A stretch of DNA of 62,269 nucleotides. It comes from an uncultured Kiritimatiellota bacterium. GTDB taxonomy: Bacteria > Verrucomicrobiota > Kiritimatiellia > RFP12 > UBA1067. The translations under genes were made by a program, and so were the position numbers. The stretch covers positions 1 through 62,269 of the forward strand of contig CAKTUI010000010.1 of NCBI GenBank assembly GCA_934621385.1, read 5' to 3'. This document shows, one piece after another, positions 9,101-15,612 of this stretch (positions within the stretch are counted from its first letter, which is position 1; each line of letters opens with the position of its first letter). Below the pieces are notes generated by a model. The model saw only the letters and a list, made by a program, of their open reading frames with translations. It was not told the DNA's origin and did no database searches.

Positions 9101-11564
9101 CGCGACAATTCCGACCTCCGTCGAATCCATCCAACGGACGCTCGATCAGCTGGACGCGGGACTCAATCCGCTTGGCCTTTCCGACGCGGCGACGCCGTTC
9201 GACATCTCGTCCGCCGGTGTTGCGGAAGGGACGTCGACCCACTTCGAGCAGATTGCCGCGCGTGCCGAGACGGCACTCAGCAATGCCGCGAAACTCCTCA
9301 ACCGCGCCCAGACGTCGGCAAACTACCGGCGGCAGATTCAGAACGCGACGTTTGACGAGGAGGAAGAGTCCGAGCGGAATGAGATGGACTACGAGTCGAA
9401 GCTCATCGCCATTTACGGTACGCCCTATTCGGGTGACATTGGTCCCGGCAAGATGTATGAGCAGGGCTACACGGGTCCCGACCTCTACCACTATATGTAT
9501 ATGGATCTCGCCGGCTACGGACTGACGAGTGTCGACGACATGACGGCGAAGTATGTCGTCTCCTACGACGATACGAACGCCGACAGCAAGTGGTCCTACG
9601 AGTCGATGGAAGACTACGTGAAGGGCAACGGTAACCAGTCGAAGAAGGAACTCGTCTACTACGTTTCGGCGAACGGACTCGTGGTCAAGCCGGATAGCGT
9701 GACTGGTTCGCGGGCAACGTCGGGCCGCCTGCAGCAGGCCTATTCGGACTACCTGCTCGCCTATGTGGACGCGAAGAATGCGGCTGGTACGTATACACGG
9801 GCGACGGAACTTCTGAAACTCTCCTACGAGACGGTTGATACGACGCTCTCCAAGTACGATGATGTGTACAATGCTGCGTCAGTCCTCTGTGCAGCGACGA
9901 TAGCGAATGACCTCCAGTCGCTTGTGACTCAGACGGCTCTCAAGTCGCTCAAACTCATCAAGTCGGCGAGCGATACGACCTACGCGGTCGCGGCAAAGGC
10001 CGCGCCTTCGGTTGTTGGTGCGGGCCTAACCTGTGTCTTCTCGCCTCGGGGTGTCGTCGATGCAACGGTCGGCGAAGTCAATATCGCAGTGAGCAATTCG
10101 GTCGAACTGGCGATGCTCGGGCTTCAAACTGTGCAGTCGCTTGCTGATTTCGCCGTCAAGCAGATCTCGAATGTGAAAGACGGACTTGAGATTGCCGCGA
10201 GTTGGAACGACGCGCAAAATGCGGCGTGGGACGGGCTTTACGATGCCGTCATGCAAGTCCGCTCGGCGGCGACGGGCTTGCAGACCGCCGTGGCGAAGTT
10301 GAATTCGCATGTCGCGGCGTTCGACACGCTCGTGGCGGAAGGCGACCGCTTGCAGGCGGAACGCGCTTCCGTTCGGGCGCAGCGCGTGAACCGCATCATC
10401 AAGTCCCGCTACAACGACATGTTCTTCCGCCGGATGGAGAATACCGCGCTTTCGCGCTATGCGGCGGCGTTCGACTTTGCCCAGCGGCAGACCTTCCTTG
10501 CGGCGCAGGCCTACGACTACGAGACGGCCCAGCTTTCGTCCGATGCCGAAGCGGGCGATGCCTTCAAGGCGGAGATTGTCGGGGCGCGGGCACTCGGCAC
10601 CTTCGACACCAAGGGCAAGCCGCAGCTTTATCTCGGCTTTGGTGACGAGGGGCTTTCGGGCATTCTGGCGCGGATGACGGAAAACTATGGTGTCCTGAAG
10701 CCGCGTCTTGGCATCAACAATCCGGATGCGAATGCGACGTGGTTCTCGCTCCGCCATGGGCTTTTCCGCATCGATCGCTCGGCGGCGGGGCTATCCGACT
10801 GGCAGAAGGAACTCGAAAAGTATCTGGTCGACGACCTCCGGAGCGTGTCCGAATATGCCCGGTTCTGTCAGCCGATCGCCTCGTCGGGCGGGCTTGCCGT
10901 GCGTGAGCCAGCGCTTGTGATTCCGTTCGAGACGACGATTGACTTCGGCAAGAACCTGTTCGGGCGCGACCTCGTCGCCGGTGACACGGCCCTTGACTCC
11001 TCCTACTTTGCGACGAAGATTCGGTCGGCGGGCGTGAGGTTCGTCGGCTACAATGCTCCGCTCGTGTCGGGTGCGCCCGCCGCCCTCGCGGCAACTCCGG
11101 TCGTCTACCTTGTGCCGGTTGGGACCGATCGGATGCGTGTGCCGGGCGACTTGACTGGGATTGTCCTTGACCGCCCTGTCGTCGACCAGGTGATTCCTGT
11201 TCCGACGCCGCTTGGTTCGACCGCCCTCGATTCGGTTGACTTCTCGGCACTTGCGAGCGGCTTTTCGGGTGTCGGCGAGCCGGGTGCACGTATCCGCCGC
11301 TTCCCGTCCTTCCGGGCAATGACCGGTTCGGCGGATGATGCGGATCGGGCGAATACGCGGCTGATTGGTCGTTCGGCGTGGAATACGCGCTGGGTGCTCA
11401 TTATCCCGGCCGGGCAGATGCTCGGCGGTTCGGCCGAGAACCGCCAGGCGGCGCTCGACATCTTCATCCATGGTGCGGATACCGACCACGATGGCAAGTT
11501 GGATGTCTCGCCCGTCACGGATATTGAGATTGGACTTAAGACCTACTCCCATTCAGGAAACTGA
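3174..11564 (+). CDS. Giant exported LamG-containing protein (2796 residues)
   Basis: A signal peptide is clear (MKR, hydrophobic core, cleavage near 'GLAADE' at residue 22). A LamG/concanavalin-like domain spans about residues 577-745 ('GSISFWAS', 'GWHKVVFSFGSSN', 'AFVDGT', 'LDDVAVWAR'). A second LamG-like domain is at about 1685-1908. A Tyr/Asp-rich block near 2080-2113 contains 'DIGPGK' and 'YTGPDLYHYMY'. About 2185-2455 is Ala/Gln/Glu-rich and probably helical. The last 500 residues include 'TKIRSAGVRFVGYN', 'PVVYLVPVGTDRMR' and 'RLIGRSAWNTRW'. I recall a similar ending in uncharacterised giant proteins of other bacteria, and parts recall Tc-toxin A subunits, but I cannot confirm either. 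The stop overlaps the next start (ATGA). Confidence 0.85.
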   Translation: MKRLLLYLLAAAAAVPWPGLAADEKPSYSLALPTASVLRNTDDAAANEWLASNRTISVVSCASASPTVSSATIAGNSILRLDSCEAGFAFERIKPEVWLGGTLIAPAGTDWTKTYEAYLAAGGEKTAFIFDPQGERVYAQVGGTHEFTWVLSDGTRQTRNYVISSICEGRPYRMFWTDDPYNAPPVNMSGRYIRLFGPDEIVKPVYGTQVVDQNGQRVTNSNVIVSGVFLDSSSSCLYARGKVSGQFLVAFYDSGSYEKLQRMQVVEVGEPGVNYMKGYVGEKIEPYGTGYDTAGLYPSPVALGANANDASGTYYYQHKGAYSYSPKNNWVYPLRTTEGEAWRLDVYWMETDAHGISWPFERCNYECSWPTNRAATLIAGAPVKIPDGYGVTLGSFQEPEGHARAPEGSIFKTQGAGFSLLKVDGQDNVWFIPVRTIERTDTNFFTLAESEWFVGDELRPRGGSVRGTANGYMPEIDMTVPGLLNLAESGDNYNPNLYYDWTATSNDLASVIYAVNTVPASAKPLEVWWSSTVQQEGMSEPISFPSLVQRYRITWPAVDQVPQIVLASQQGGAGTTRYETGASASFDSAEATLTLPNAYAFHAMGGSISFWASAEELSASGDVLSLGTANDAPLTAHVAADFDATAGRVAYSLALTDDAGGLASLATPALTTAGWHKVVFSFGSSNLTAFVDGTCAASTTVARTAFGGFLSGNRLGGGRAAVGLDLDDVAVWARTFDADAASNTLYSVLSGNEDALTFAFLFEDNDLEPTFANVPRTATDRVSGRTFDAVHILRATPGAPVLGTGVFAADSTPVVYRQPDASKPGYNPNEEHAFIASGAGGYYAWALRCDLNTDETSEPFVLAQYVLNGRAAMRAFSVLLTNEVYTALAADVDAGHILPGPHPIDLLDTPWCPKVRWDAVDGQPYASAFRDRKGQVWARAAGTIPIRMYYRNQDGFDYPSLSAPPPVNAEIPWLSELGQTPNAHTLDNTPALWTWRVAWPSGVPTMRIGETLTTAANGLPEVWNAKSVAVVWPQGETDTVRLWDPTVARESGKDGYKTVADLLADFGFSVDAGNVKLRAGKYTFKDLPPSIGDRFYVDVSKTVTNCVTLIGKLETNAGGSILWPNVGNQAEIEALKGLAPEGLETSKRVAWENLIDGLGLSAPVVPTTVTDPLDPDVAYIPRDHYALTAMGQTNYVTIIENDALVGSGLGQLGVQEGDAISMHVFAVTNRYYAGRVIAREDPLNLLSQKLAILYTESFAGEADDYEFEWKKATPTASGAMPTDYTNAYARVFSDPTEMQGLTRFTLGEQGDTLANLVNTFYVMRYRAVGGAAKETMGDAWSDWCGPTLAEGWIQRVVNNVTPFTQRMTDLYENRAETASSMIQAAGGPYMGDVALSQDNLTSVGLIQLYQTLLNKAESMSIASGSAQGVNDAEVNKQLLLAVERLADLYTLLGNDAYADALNPTIGFGSDNINYGAASPGLFCFDNQVPTLLDEELALLRGRTGANNPSVETAPFYNRLVWNFTRGITAGEVAYAMNYNINSSNGDAKIDENDAALQYPQGHGDAWGHYLSGLTAYYRLLRNPNFTWPVSQSQMLVADAVVDVDYYDEERFAEIANKLAVTAAAVVDRTARKAWRDNGGANGAGFLDDDTERNFGYGEWATRGAIGAVANWMVANAILPEAETAESCSRLVFGSDTYLSNTNLPLAASSDLAHGWTFEFQVSAPTNSPTIGAGSLLTLYGTFDEDALTVGRPTSDETDATVGILTLAATGDGQAIVMAQNRTYYVVSVTNYVTVVETNAMGEVMTTPGVEKVVYDTRFDTKMILDGETIPLPEGALVALDRTASGATTLRVLDPKGASLARLDLGTRIRCTRPMAIFGGGFTGSIGEIRGWGASRSDAELQAARTYVNPREPTLVFYIRGTTWRTTDETLVDETPGNDCPWEVVNPQWAKVSESGLSLAFSDDGLLRIDRTTVTDLATIPTSVESIQRTLDQLDAGLNPLGLSDAATPFDISSAGVAEGTSTHFEQIAARAETALSNAAKLLNRAQTSANYRRQIQNATFDEEEESERNEMDYESKLIAIYGTPYSGDIGPGKMYEQGYTGPDLYHYMYMDLAGYGLTSVDDMTAKYVVSYDDTNADSKWSYESMEDYVKGNGNQSKKELVYYVSANGLVVKPDSVTGSRATSGRLQQAYSDYLLAYVDAKNAAGTYTRATELLKLSYETVDTTLSKYDDVYNAASVLCAATIANDLQSLVTQTALKSLKLIKSASDTTYAVAAKAAPSVVGAGLTCVFSPRGVVDATVGEVNIAVSNSVELAMLGLQTVQSLADFAVKQISNVKDGLEIAASWNDAQNAAWDGLYDAVMQVRSAATGLQTAVAKLNSHVAAFDTLVAEGDRLQAERASVRAQRVNRIIKSRYNDMFFRRMENTALSRYAAAFDFAQRQTFLAAQAYDYETAQLSSDAEAGDAFKAEIVGARALGTFDTKGKPQLYLGFGDEGLSGILARMTENYGVLKPRLGINNPDANATWFSLRHGLFRIDRSAAGLSDWQKELEKYLVDDLRSVSEYARFCQPIASSGGLAVREPALVIPFETTIDFGKNLFGRDLVAGDTALDSSYFATKIRSAGVRFVGYNAPLVSGAPAALAATPVVYLVPVGTDRMRVPGDLTGIVLDRPVVDQVIPVPTPLGSTALDSVDFSALASGFSGVGEPGARIRRFPSFRAMTGSADDADRANTRLIGRSAWNTRWVLIIPAGQMLGGSAENRQAALDIFIHGADTDHDGKLDVSPVTDIEIGLKTYSHSGN

Positions 11565-12424
11565 TGACCATGAAGACACTCCTCTTGATTTGCCTGTCGG
11601 CTGTCGCAAGTATTGCCGCAATCGCGGCGGTGCCCGTTTCGTTGCCGCCGTTCGTTTACACGGGGCGCATTACGGACTATTCCGGGTCGGGGCTTGACGG
11701 CACGACGAAAGGGGCCGAGATTCGGGCGCGCAAGGATGGCGTACTCATTGCCCGTGCGCCGATTGCCAAGTCCGCCGCCGACACGTCTGCCAACTATACG
11801 CTGCAGATACCGCTCGCTTCCGCCGAAACCCCTGGTTCGGCCGTCACGGGCGATGTCCTGACATTCGAGATTGACGCGAATACGGGGGATGCGGCGGGTG
11901 TCTACACGGCGACGAACACGTTTCTTGCCGTGGGGAAGCCCGGTCGTGTTGCCCGTGTGGATGTTTGCGCGGCAAGTTGCACGAATCCGTACGGTGTCGC
12001 CGACCAGTATCTCGACGAGCTTGCCGCCTGGTGGGCCGAGAACGAGAGCGGGCCGTTCGTCTACGACCCGAAGGCGGACTGGGATGGCGACGGCGTGTCA
12101 AATTATGACGAGTATCTCGCCGGGACGGACCCCCTGAATGCGGAGGATGCGGGTCTGCGCATCCTCACCTGGCATCCTGCCGCGGAGAATCCGGATGTGA
12201 TGGAGGCGACATTCCTCCCGGGGCGCAATCGCGTCTATTCGGCCGTTCGCCGCGCAATGGATGTCGCGGACGCGCCATTTGAGCCGACGCTGCATGCGGA
12301 AGCCCCAAGTCCGACGGCCGTGCGCAAGAGCTACCTGAATGTCGGCAATGAGGATCCCGAGATTCGGGCCATCTACCTCTTTAAGGAAGGCTCGGCGGCA
12401 CTTTACCGCCTGCGCCTCGAATAG
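11564..12424 (+). CDS. Exported protein with a dockerin/thrombospondin-3-like calcium motif
   Basis: A 286-residue protein with a signal peptide (hydrophobic residues about 5-22, Ala-rich cleavage region). The first ATG overlaps the giant gene's stop as ATGA; an ATG at 11570 would give a more usual signal peptide. The N-terminal half is beta-rich ('PPFVYTGRITDYSG'). Near residues 167-196 is 'DWDGDGVSNYDEYLAGTDP', with the D-x-D-x-D-G-x-x-x-x-x-E spacing of exported calcium-binding loops that often separate surface domains. The overlap shows translational coupling to the giant protein, so the two are probably made together and may interact. No enzymatic motif is visible. Confidence 0.75.
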   Translation: MTMKTLLLICLSAVASIAAIAAVPVSLPPFVYTGRITDYSGSGLDGTTKGAEIRARKDGVLIARAPIAKSAADTSANYTLQIPLASAETPGSAVTGDVLTFEIDANTGDAAGVYTATNTFLAVGKPGRVARVDVCAASCTNPYGVADQYLDELAAWWAENESGPFVYDPKADWDGDGVSNYDEYLAGTDPLNAEDAGLRILTWHPAAENPDVMEATFLPGRNRVYSAVRRAMDVADAPFEPTLHAEAPSPTAVRKSYLNVGNEDPEIRAIYLFKEGSAALYRLRLE

Positions 12425-12434
12425 TGGAGGGGTT

Positions 12435-12737
12435 ATGTTGCTTCCGATTGTCTTGGCATCGGCCCTGGTGCTTTCGTCCTACACAAACCATGCGGGGCAT
12501 GTCGTGACGGGGTGTCCCGTTGCCATCACCAATGGCCTTGTATCACTGACGCGGGACGGCACCAACTGTTGGCGCGTTCCATTTGCCGCGTTCCCGCCAT
12601 CGGAGCAGGTTCGCCTGCGGGCGGCGGTCGGTCGCCCGGGTACGCAGTCGCCCACCACCAATGAGCGTCGTCGGTCCGCCTTTTGCCGCGAAATGCGCCT
12701 GCGCCGCGATGCCCTGCGCACACGCGACGGAAAGTAG
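12435..12737 (+). CDS. Small exported SHD1-like protein
   Basis: A 100-residue protein starting at an ATG behind a GGAGGGG ribosome site, 10 bases after the previous stop. Residues 1-15 are hydrophobic and signal-like. Residues about 17-54 follow the plan of the SLA1 homology domain 1 (SHD1) fold often seen in exported PVC proteins: an aromatic start, 'G-x-x-V-x-G' turn, 'G-L-V-S-L' strand, a 'DG' turn, then 'VPF' and 'FPPSEQVRL'. The tail is basic and low in hydrophobics. It closes the operon. The family match is from pattern memory, so function stays unknown. Confidence 0.6.
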   Translation: MLLPIVLASALVLSSYTNHAGHVVTGCPVAITNGLVSLTRDGTNCWRVPFAAFPPSEQVRLRAAVGRPGTQSPTTNERRRSAFCREMRLRRDALRTRDGK

Positions 12738-12763
12738 AAGGGGGCATCCCCACGCGGCGGAGT

Positions 12764-12867
12764 TCCGATGCCCGTCGGACGGAATTCTGATGCCCGTCGG
12801 AAAAATTTCTGATGGGCATCAGAAAACGCTCTGATGGGCATCAGAAAGTACTCCAATGCCCATTAGA
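12764..12867. repeat. Five-dyad array, copy A (22-bp period)
   Basis: Five 16-bp imperfect palindromes start at 12764, 12786, 12808, 12830 and 12852, exactly 22 bp apart. Units 3 and 4 are TCTGATGGGCATCAGA; units 1, 2 and 5 are variants around a central GCCC. The 6-bp spacers are cggaat, aaaatt, aaacgc and aagtac. It lies 26 bases after the last stop of the secreted operon. Copy B at 61607-61710 is the same array inverted. Confidence 0.9.
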
Positions 12868-12990
12868 CGGTTCCCCGTCCCATCGGCCCACTCGTCTCCC
12901 GCACCTACTCCTCTATATCTATATAAGGGCAGGAATGGTGGATTTGTCCTCATTTCGTTCGGCGGACGAGGGCAAGGGCTTGACGGCGGA

Positions 12991-13050
12991 TGCGCATCGT
13001 GGCAGAATGTGGTGCGCACGACGGAAGCCTGGGATGCGCACGAGTCGGTT
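12991..13050. repeat. GCGCACGAC intergenic block, copy 1
   Basis: A block of about 60 bp contains TGCGCATCG, then TGGTGCGCACGAC, then GGGATGCGCACGAG. It matches 62012-62071 closely and in the same orientation. A piece of it (TGCGCATCGCGGCA) also occurs near 28410. The rest of the gap 12738-13235 holds array A, a small AT-rich patch near 12912-12927 and the aspS promoter, with no convincing gene. Confidence 0.7.
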
Positions 13051-13200
13051 GCGCCCTGCGCATCCTCCGGGAGAGGAGTTCACCCTCTGTGGGCCGCTTT
13101 TGGAGCAGGAAAGCCCTATTTGATGCGTACATGATGCCTCGTGCGGCAAAACGGTCCCATGACGCGCACGGGAAGAGGGGCGTACCGAAGCGGCAAAATA

Positions 13201-13209
13201 TGGTATAAT
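13201..13209 (+). promoter_or_regulatory. Extended -10 promoter of aspS
   Basis: TGGTATAAT lies 26 bases before the aspS ATG. No good -35 is visible. Confidence 0.75.
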
Positions 13210-13235
13210 ATTCGGAAATAAACGGAAAATAGTCT

Positions 13236-15041
13236 ATGCATCCCTATCGTACACATACTTGCAATCAGCTCCGCGCAAGCGACGCGGGCAAGACCGTTCG
13301 ACTTTCTGGCTGGATGTTTCGCCTGCGTGACCACGGCGGCATTCTTTTCGTCGATTTGCGCGACCATTATGGTCTGACGCAGATTGTCGTTCACCCCTCG
13401 CGGCCGTTCTTCGGTCTGGTTGAGAAAGCCCACCTTGAGAGTGTCATCACCGTAACGGGCGAGGTGAAGCTCCGTACGCCCGACACGATCAATCCCGATC
13501 TGCCGACGGGCGAGATTGAAATCGAGGCGAACGAGCTCGTGATGGAGGGCGCGTCCGAGGTGACGCCGATTTACGTGCCGGACGAAAAGGCCGACGAGTC
13601 CGAGGATATGCGCCTGAAGTATCGCTACCTCGACCTTCGCCGCGAAAAACTCCACAACAACATCATGCTTCGTTCGAAGGTTATCCGCTTCCTGCGTGAG
13701 CAGATGTGGGAGAAGGGCTTCAACGAGTTCCAGACGCCAATCCTGACGGCTTCCTCGCCGGAGGGTGCGCGTGACTATCTCGTGCCGAGCCGCATCCATC
13801 GCGGAATGTTCTACGCCCTGCCGCAGGCACCGCAGATGTTCAAGCAGCTTCTGATGGTTTCGGGCTTTGACCGCTACTTCCAGATTGCGCCGTGCTTCCG
13901 CGACGAGGCGGCCCGTGCCGACCGTTCGCCGGGCGAGTTCTACCAGCTCGACATTGAGATGAGCTATGTGACGCAGGACGAGATTTTCGCCGTGGTCGAG
14001 GATGTCGTCTCGAAGACGTTCCGCAAGTTCTCCACCTGGTCGTGCAACGATGCCCCGTGGCCGCGCATCAAGTATCGCGACGCGATGATGACCTATGGGT
14101 CCGACAAGCCGGATCTTCGCAACCCGCTCAAGTGGGTCAACATGAGCGACTTCTTCGCCAAGGCCTCCTTCAAGGCGTTTGCCGCGTGTGTGGCGAACGG
14201 CGGTCTCGTGAAGGGCCTGCTCGTGAAGGGCATCGTCGGTGTCGAAACGCGGACGTGGTTCGACAAGCGCGAGGCGTTCGTGAAGGAGAACGGCGGCAAG
14301 GGTCTTGGCTACATCTCCTGGACGAAGGAAGGTGAGCTGAAGGGACCGATTGCGAAGTTCCTCACGCCTGAGCAGCTGGAGGAGATGAAGGCTCTTGTGA
14401 AGATGGAGCCGGGCGATGCCCTCTTCTTCATGGCGGCGGATGTGGACGAGTGCAACCGTCTTTCGGGCCTCGTGCGGACGGATATTGCGAACCACATGAC
14501 GAACAACGTCTGTGAGAAGAACTGCTACAAGTTCTGCTGGATCGTCGACTTCCCGTTCTTTGAGAAGGATCCCGAGACGGGCAAGATCATCTTTTCGCAC
14601 AACCCGTTCTCGATGCCGCAGGGCGGCCTTGAGGCACTGAACGGTCCCGATCCGCTGGCGATTGAGGCCTACCAGTACGATGTCGTCTGCAACGGCATTG
14701 AACTTTCGTCGGGTGCGATTCGCAACCACCGCATTGACATCATGGAGAAGGCCTTCGAGATTGCGGGCTATCCGAAGGAGGTCGTCCGCGAGAAGTTCGG
14801 GTGCCTCTACAATGCCTTCCAGTTCGGTGCGCCGCCGCATGGTGGTATTGCGCCGGGTGTGGACCGCATGGTCATGTTGCTCACGGATACGCCCAACATC
14901 CGCGAAGTCATTGCCTTCCCGATGAACCAGAAGGCTCAGGATCTGATGATGAATGCGCCGAACTACGTCACCGAGCAGCAGCTCCGCGAACTTCACATCA
15001 AGATTCGCGGCACGGGCAGCGAGGTGCAGGCGGACGCCTAA
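13236..15041 (+). CDS. aspS: Aspartate-tRNA ligase (bacterial type)
   Basis: This enzyme charges tRNA-Asp (and tRNA-Asn, if non-discriminating) in the cytoplasm. At 601 residues it has the size of bacterial AspRS. An N-terminal OB-fold anticodon-binding domain (about 1-110, 'LSGWMFRLRDHGGILFVDLRD') precedes the class II catalytic core. Motif 2 is seen as 'CFRDEAARADR' with 'EFYQLDIEMSY', and motif 3 as 'GGIAPGVDRMVMLL' near the C-terminus. The middle contains the bacterial insertion (GAD) domain. It leads a unit with a CPBP protease gene 4 bases downstream. Whether it is discriminating cannot be told without checking for gatCAB. Confidence 0.97.
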   Translation: MHPYRTHTCNQLRASDAGKTVRLSGWMFRLRDHGGILFVDLRDHYGLTQIVVHPSRPFFGLVEKAHLESVITVTGEVKLRTPDTINPDLPTGEIEIEANELVMEGASEVTPIYVPDEKADESEDMRLKYRYLDLRREKLHNNIMLRSKVIRFLREQMWEKGFNEFQTPILTASSPEGARDYLVPSRIHRGMFYALPQAPQMFKQLLMVSGFDRYFQIAPCFRDEAARADRSPGEFYQLDIEMSYVTQDEIFAVVEDVVSKTFRKFSTWSCNDAPWPRIKYRDAMMTYGSDKPDLRNPLKWVNMSDFFAKASFKAFAACVANGGLVKGLLVKGIVGVETRTWFDKREAFVKENGGKGLGYISWTKEGELKGPIAKFLTPEQLEEMKALVKMEPGDALFFMAADVDECNRLSGLVRTDIANHMTNNVCEKNCYKFCWIVDFPFFEKDPETGKIIFSHNPFSMPQGGLEALNGPDPLAIEAYQYDVVCNGIELSSGAIRNHRIDIMEKAFEIAGYPKEVVREKFGCLYNAFQFGAPPHGGIAPGVDRMVMLLTDTPNIREVIAFPMNQKAQDLMMNAPNYVTEQQLRELHIKIRGTGSEVQADA

Positions 15042-15045
15042 GGCG

Positions 15046-15612
15046 ATGAGAAGCGGCGCGAAATTCAAGTTCGTGCTCAAGGCGTGGCCGGGAGTCTTTG
15101 TGCTCGCGGTCGCGCTTGCCTTTTTGACGGGTCTTGTCGGGGGATTCTTCGGCTTTGACCTACAGCAGCAGGTCTCCTTGGATGTGGTTCTTCATGCGCG
15201 GGGATGGAATCTTGCCTTCCTTGTGATGCAGGTCGTCCTGCTGGCACCGATCCTTGAGGAGTTGCTGTTTCGCGGCGCATTGTGCAAGTTGCCCGTGAAG
15301 GGGCTTGGACTTTTGACGAAGGGCCCGAATCGCGGCGTTTGGATTGTCGCGGCCGTTCTGTCGTCGGTTCTCTTCTCGTTCACGCACTATGCGCTCAACT
15401 TCTCAACCAATCCGCACGGACAACTTGTCTATCTGGGGCTGAAGTCCCTGGACAATGCGTTTCTTGCGCTCTTCTTCTTTGGGCTTGCGCAGTGTTGGAT
15501 TTATCGTCGGACGGGAAGCCTTTGGTGCGCGATGCTGAACCACGCGCTCTTCAATCTGACGAATCTTGTCTTGCTTTTCGTCTCTGACTACTTTGGCTTT
15601 TCGCTGCCCTGA
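15046..15612 (+). CDS. CPBP-family intramembrane metalloprotease
   Basis: A 188-residue membrane protein, starting at the ATG 4 bases after the aspS stop. Several hydrophobic helices carry the three family motifs of CPBP (CAAX protease/bacteriocin-processing; ABI) proteins: 'EELLFRG' (paired Glu and Arg), 'FTHYALN' (FxxxH) and 'HALFNLTN' (HxxxN). These residues form the active site in the Rce1-like fold. In bacteria such proteins process peptides or confer bacteriocin self-immunity, and the substrate cannot be guessed here. Its stop overlaps the next start (ATGA). Confidence 0.88.
   Translation: MRSGAKFKFVLKAWPGVFVLAVALAFLTGLVGGFFGFDLQQQVSLDVVLHARGWNLAFLVMQVVLLAPILEELLFRGALCKLPVKGLGLLTKGPNRGVWIVAAVLSSVLFSFTHYALNFSTNPHGQLVYLGLKSLDNAFLALFFFGLAQCWIYRRTGSLWCAMLNHALFNLTNLVLLFVSDYFGFSLP

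Noticed and set aside
12764..12867. CRISPR array
   Set aside because: Units are palindromic and diverged, spacers are 6 bp and conserved between copies, and no cas gene is present.
12738..13235. tRNA or small structured RNA gene in the gap before aspS
   Set aside because: No cloverleaf or TTCGAATCC-type T-arm seen; the structure there is explained by the dyad array.
13116..15080. Long open frame on the minus strand across aspS
   Set aside because: It mirrors aspS fully; the protein is Arg/Leu/His-rich with no family signs.
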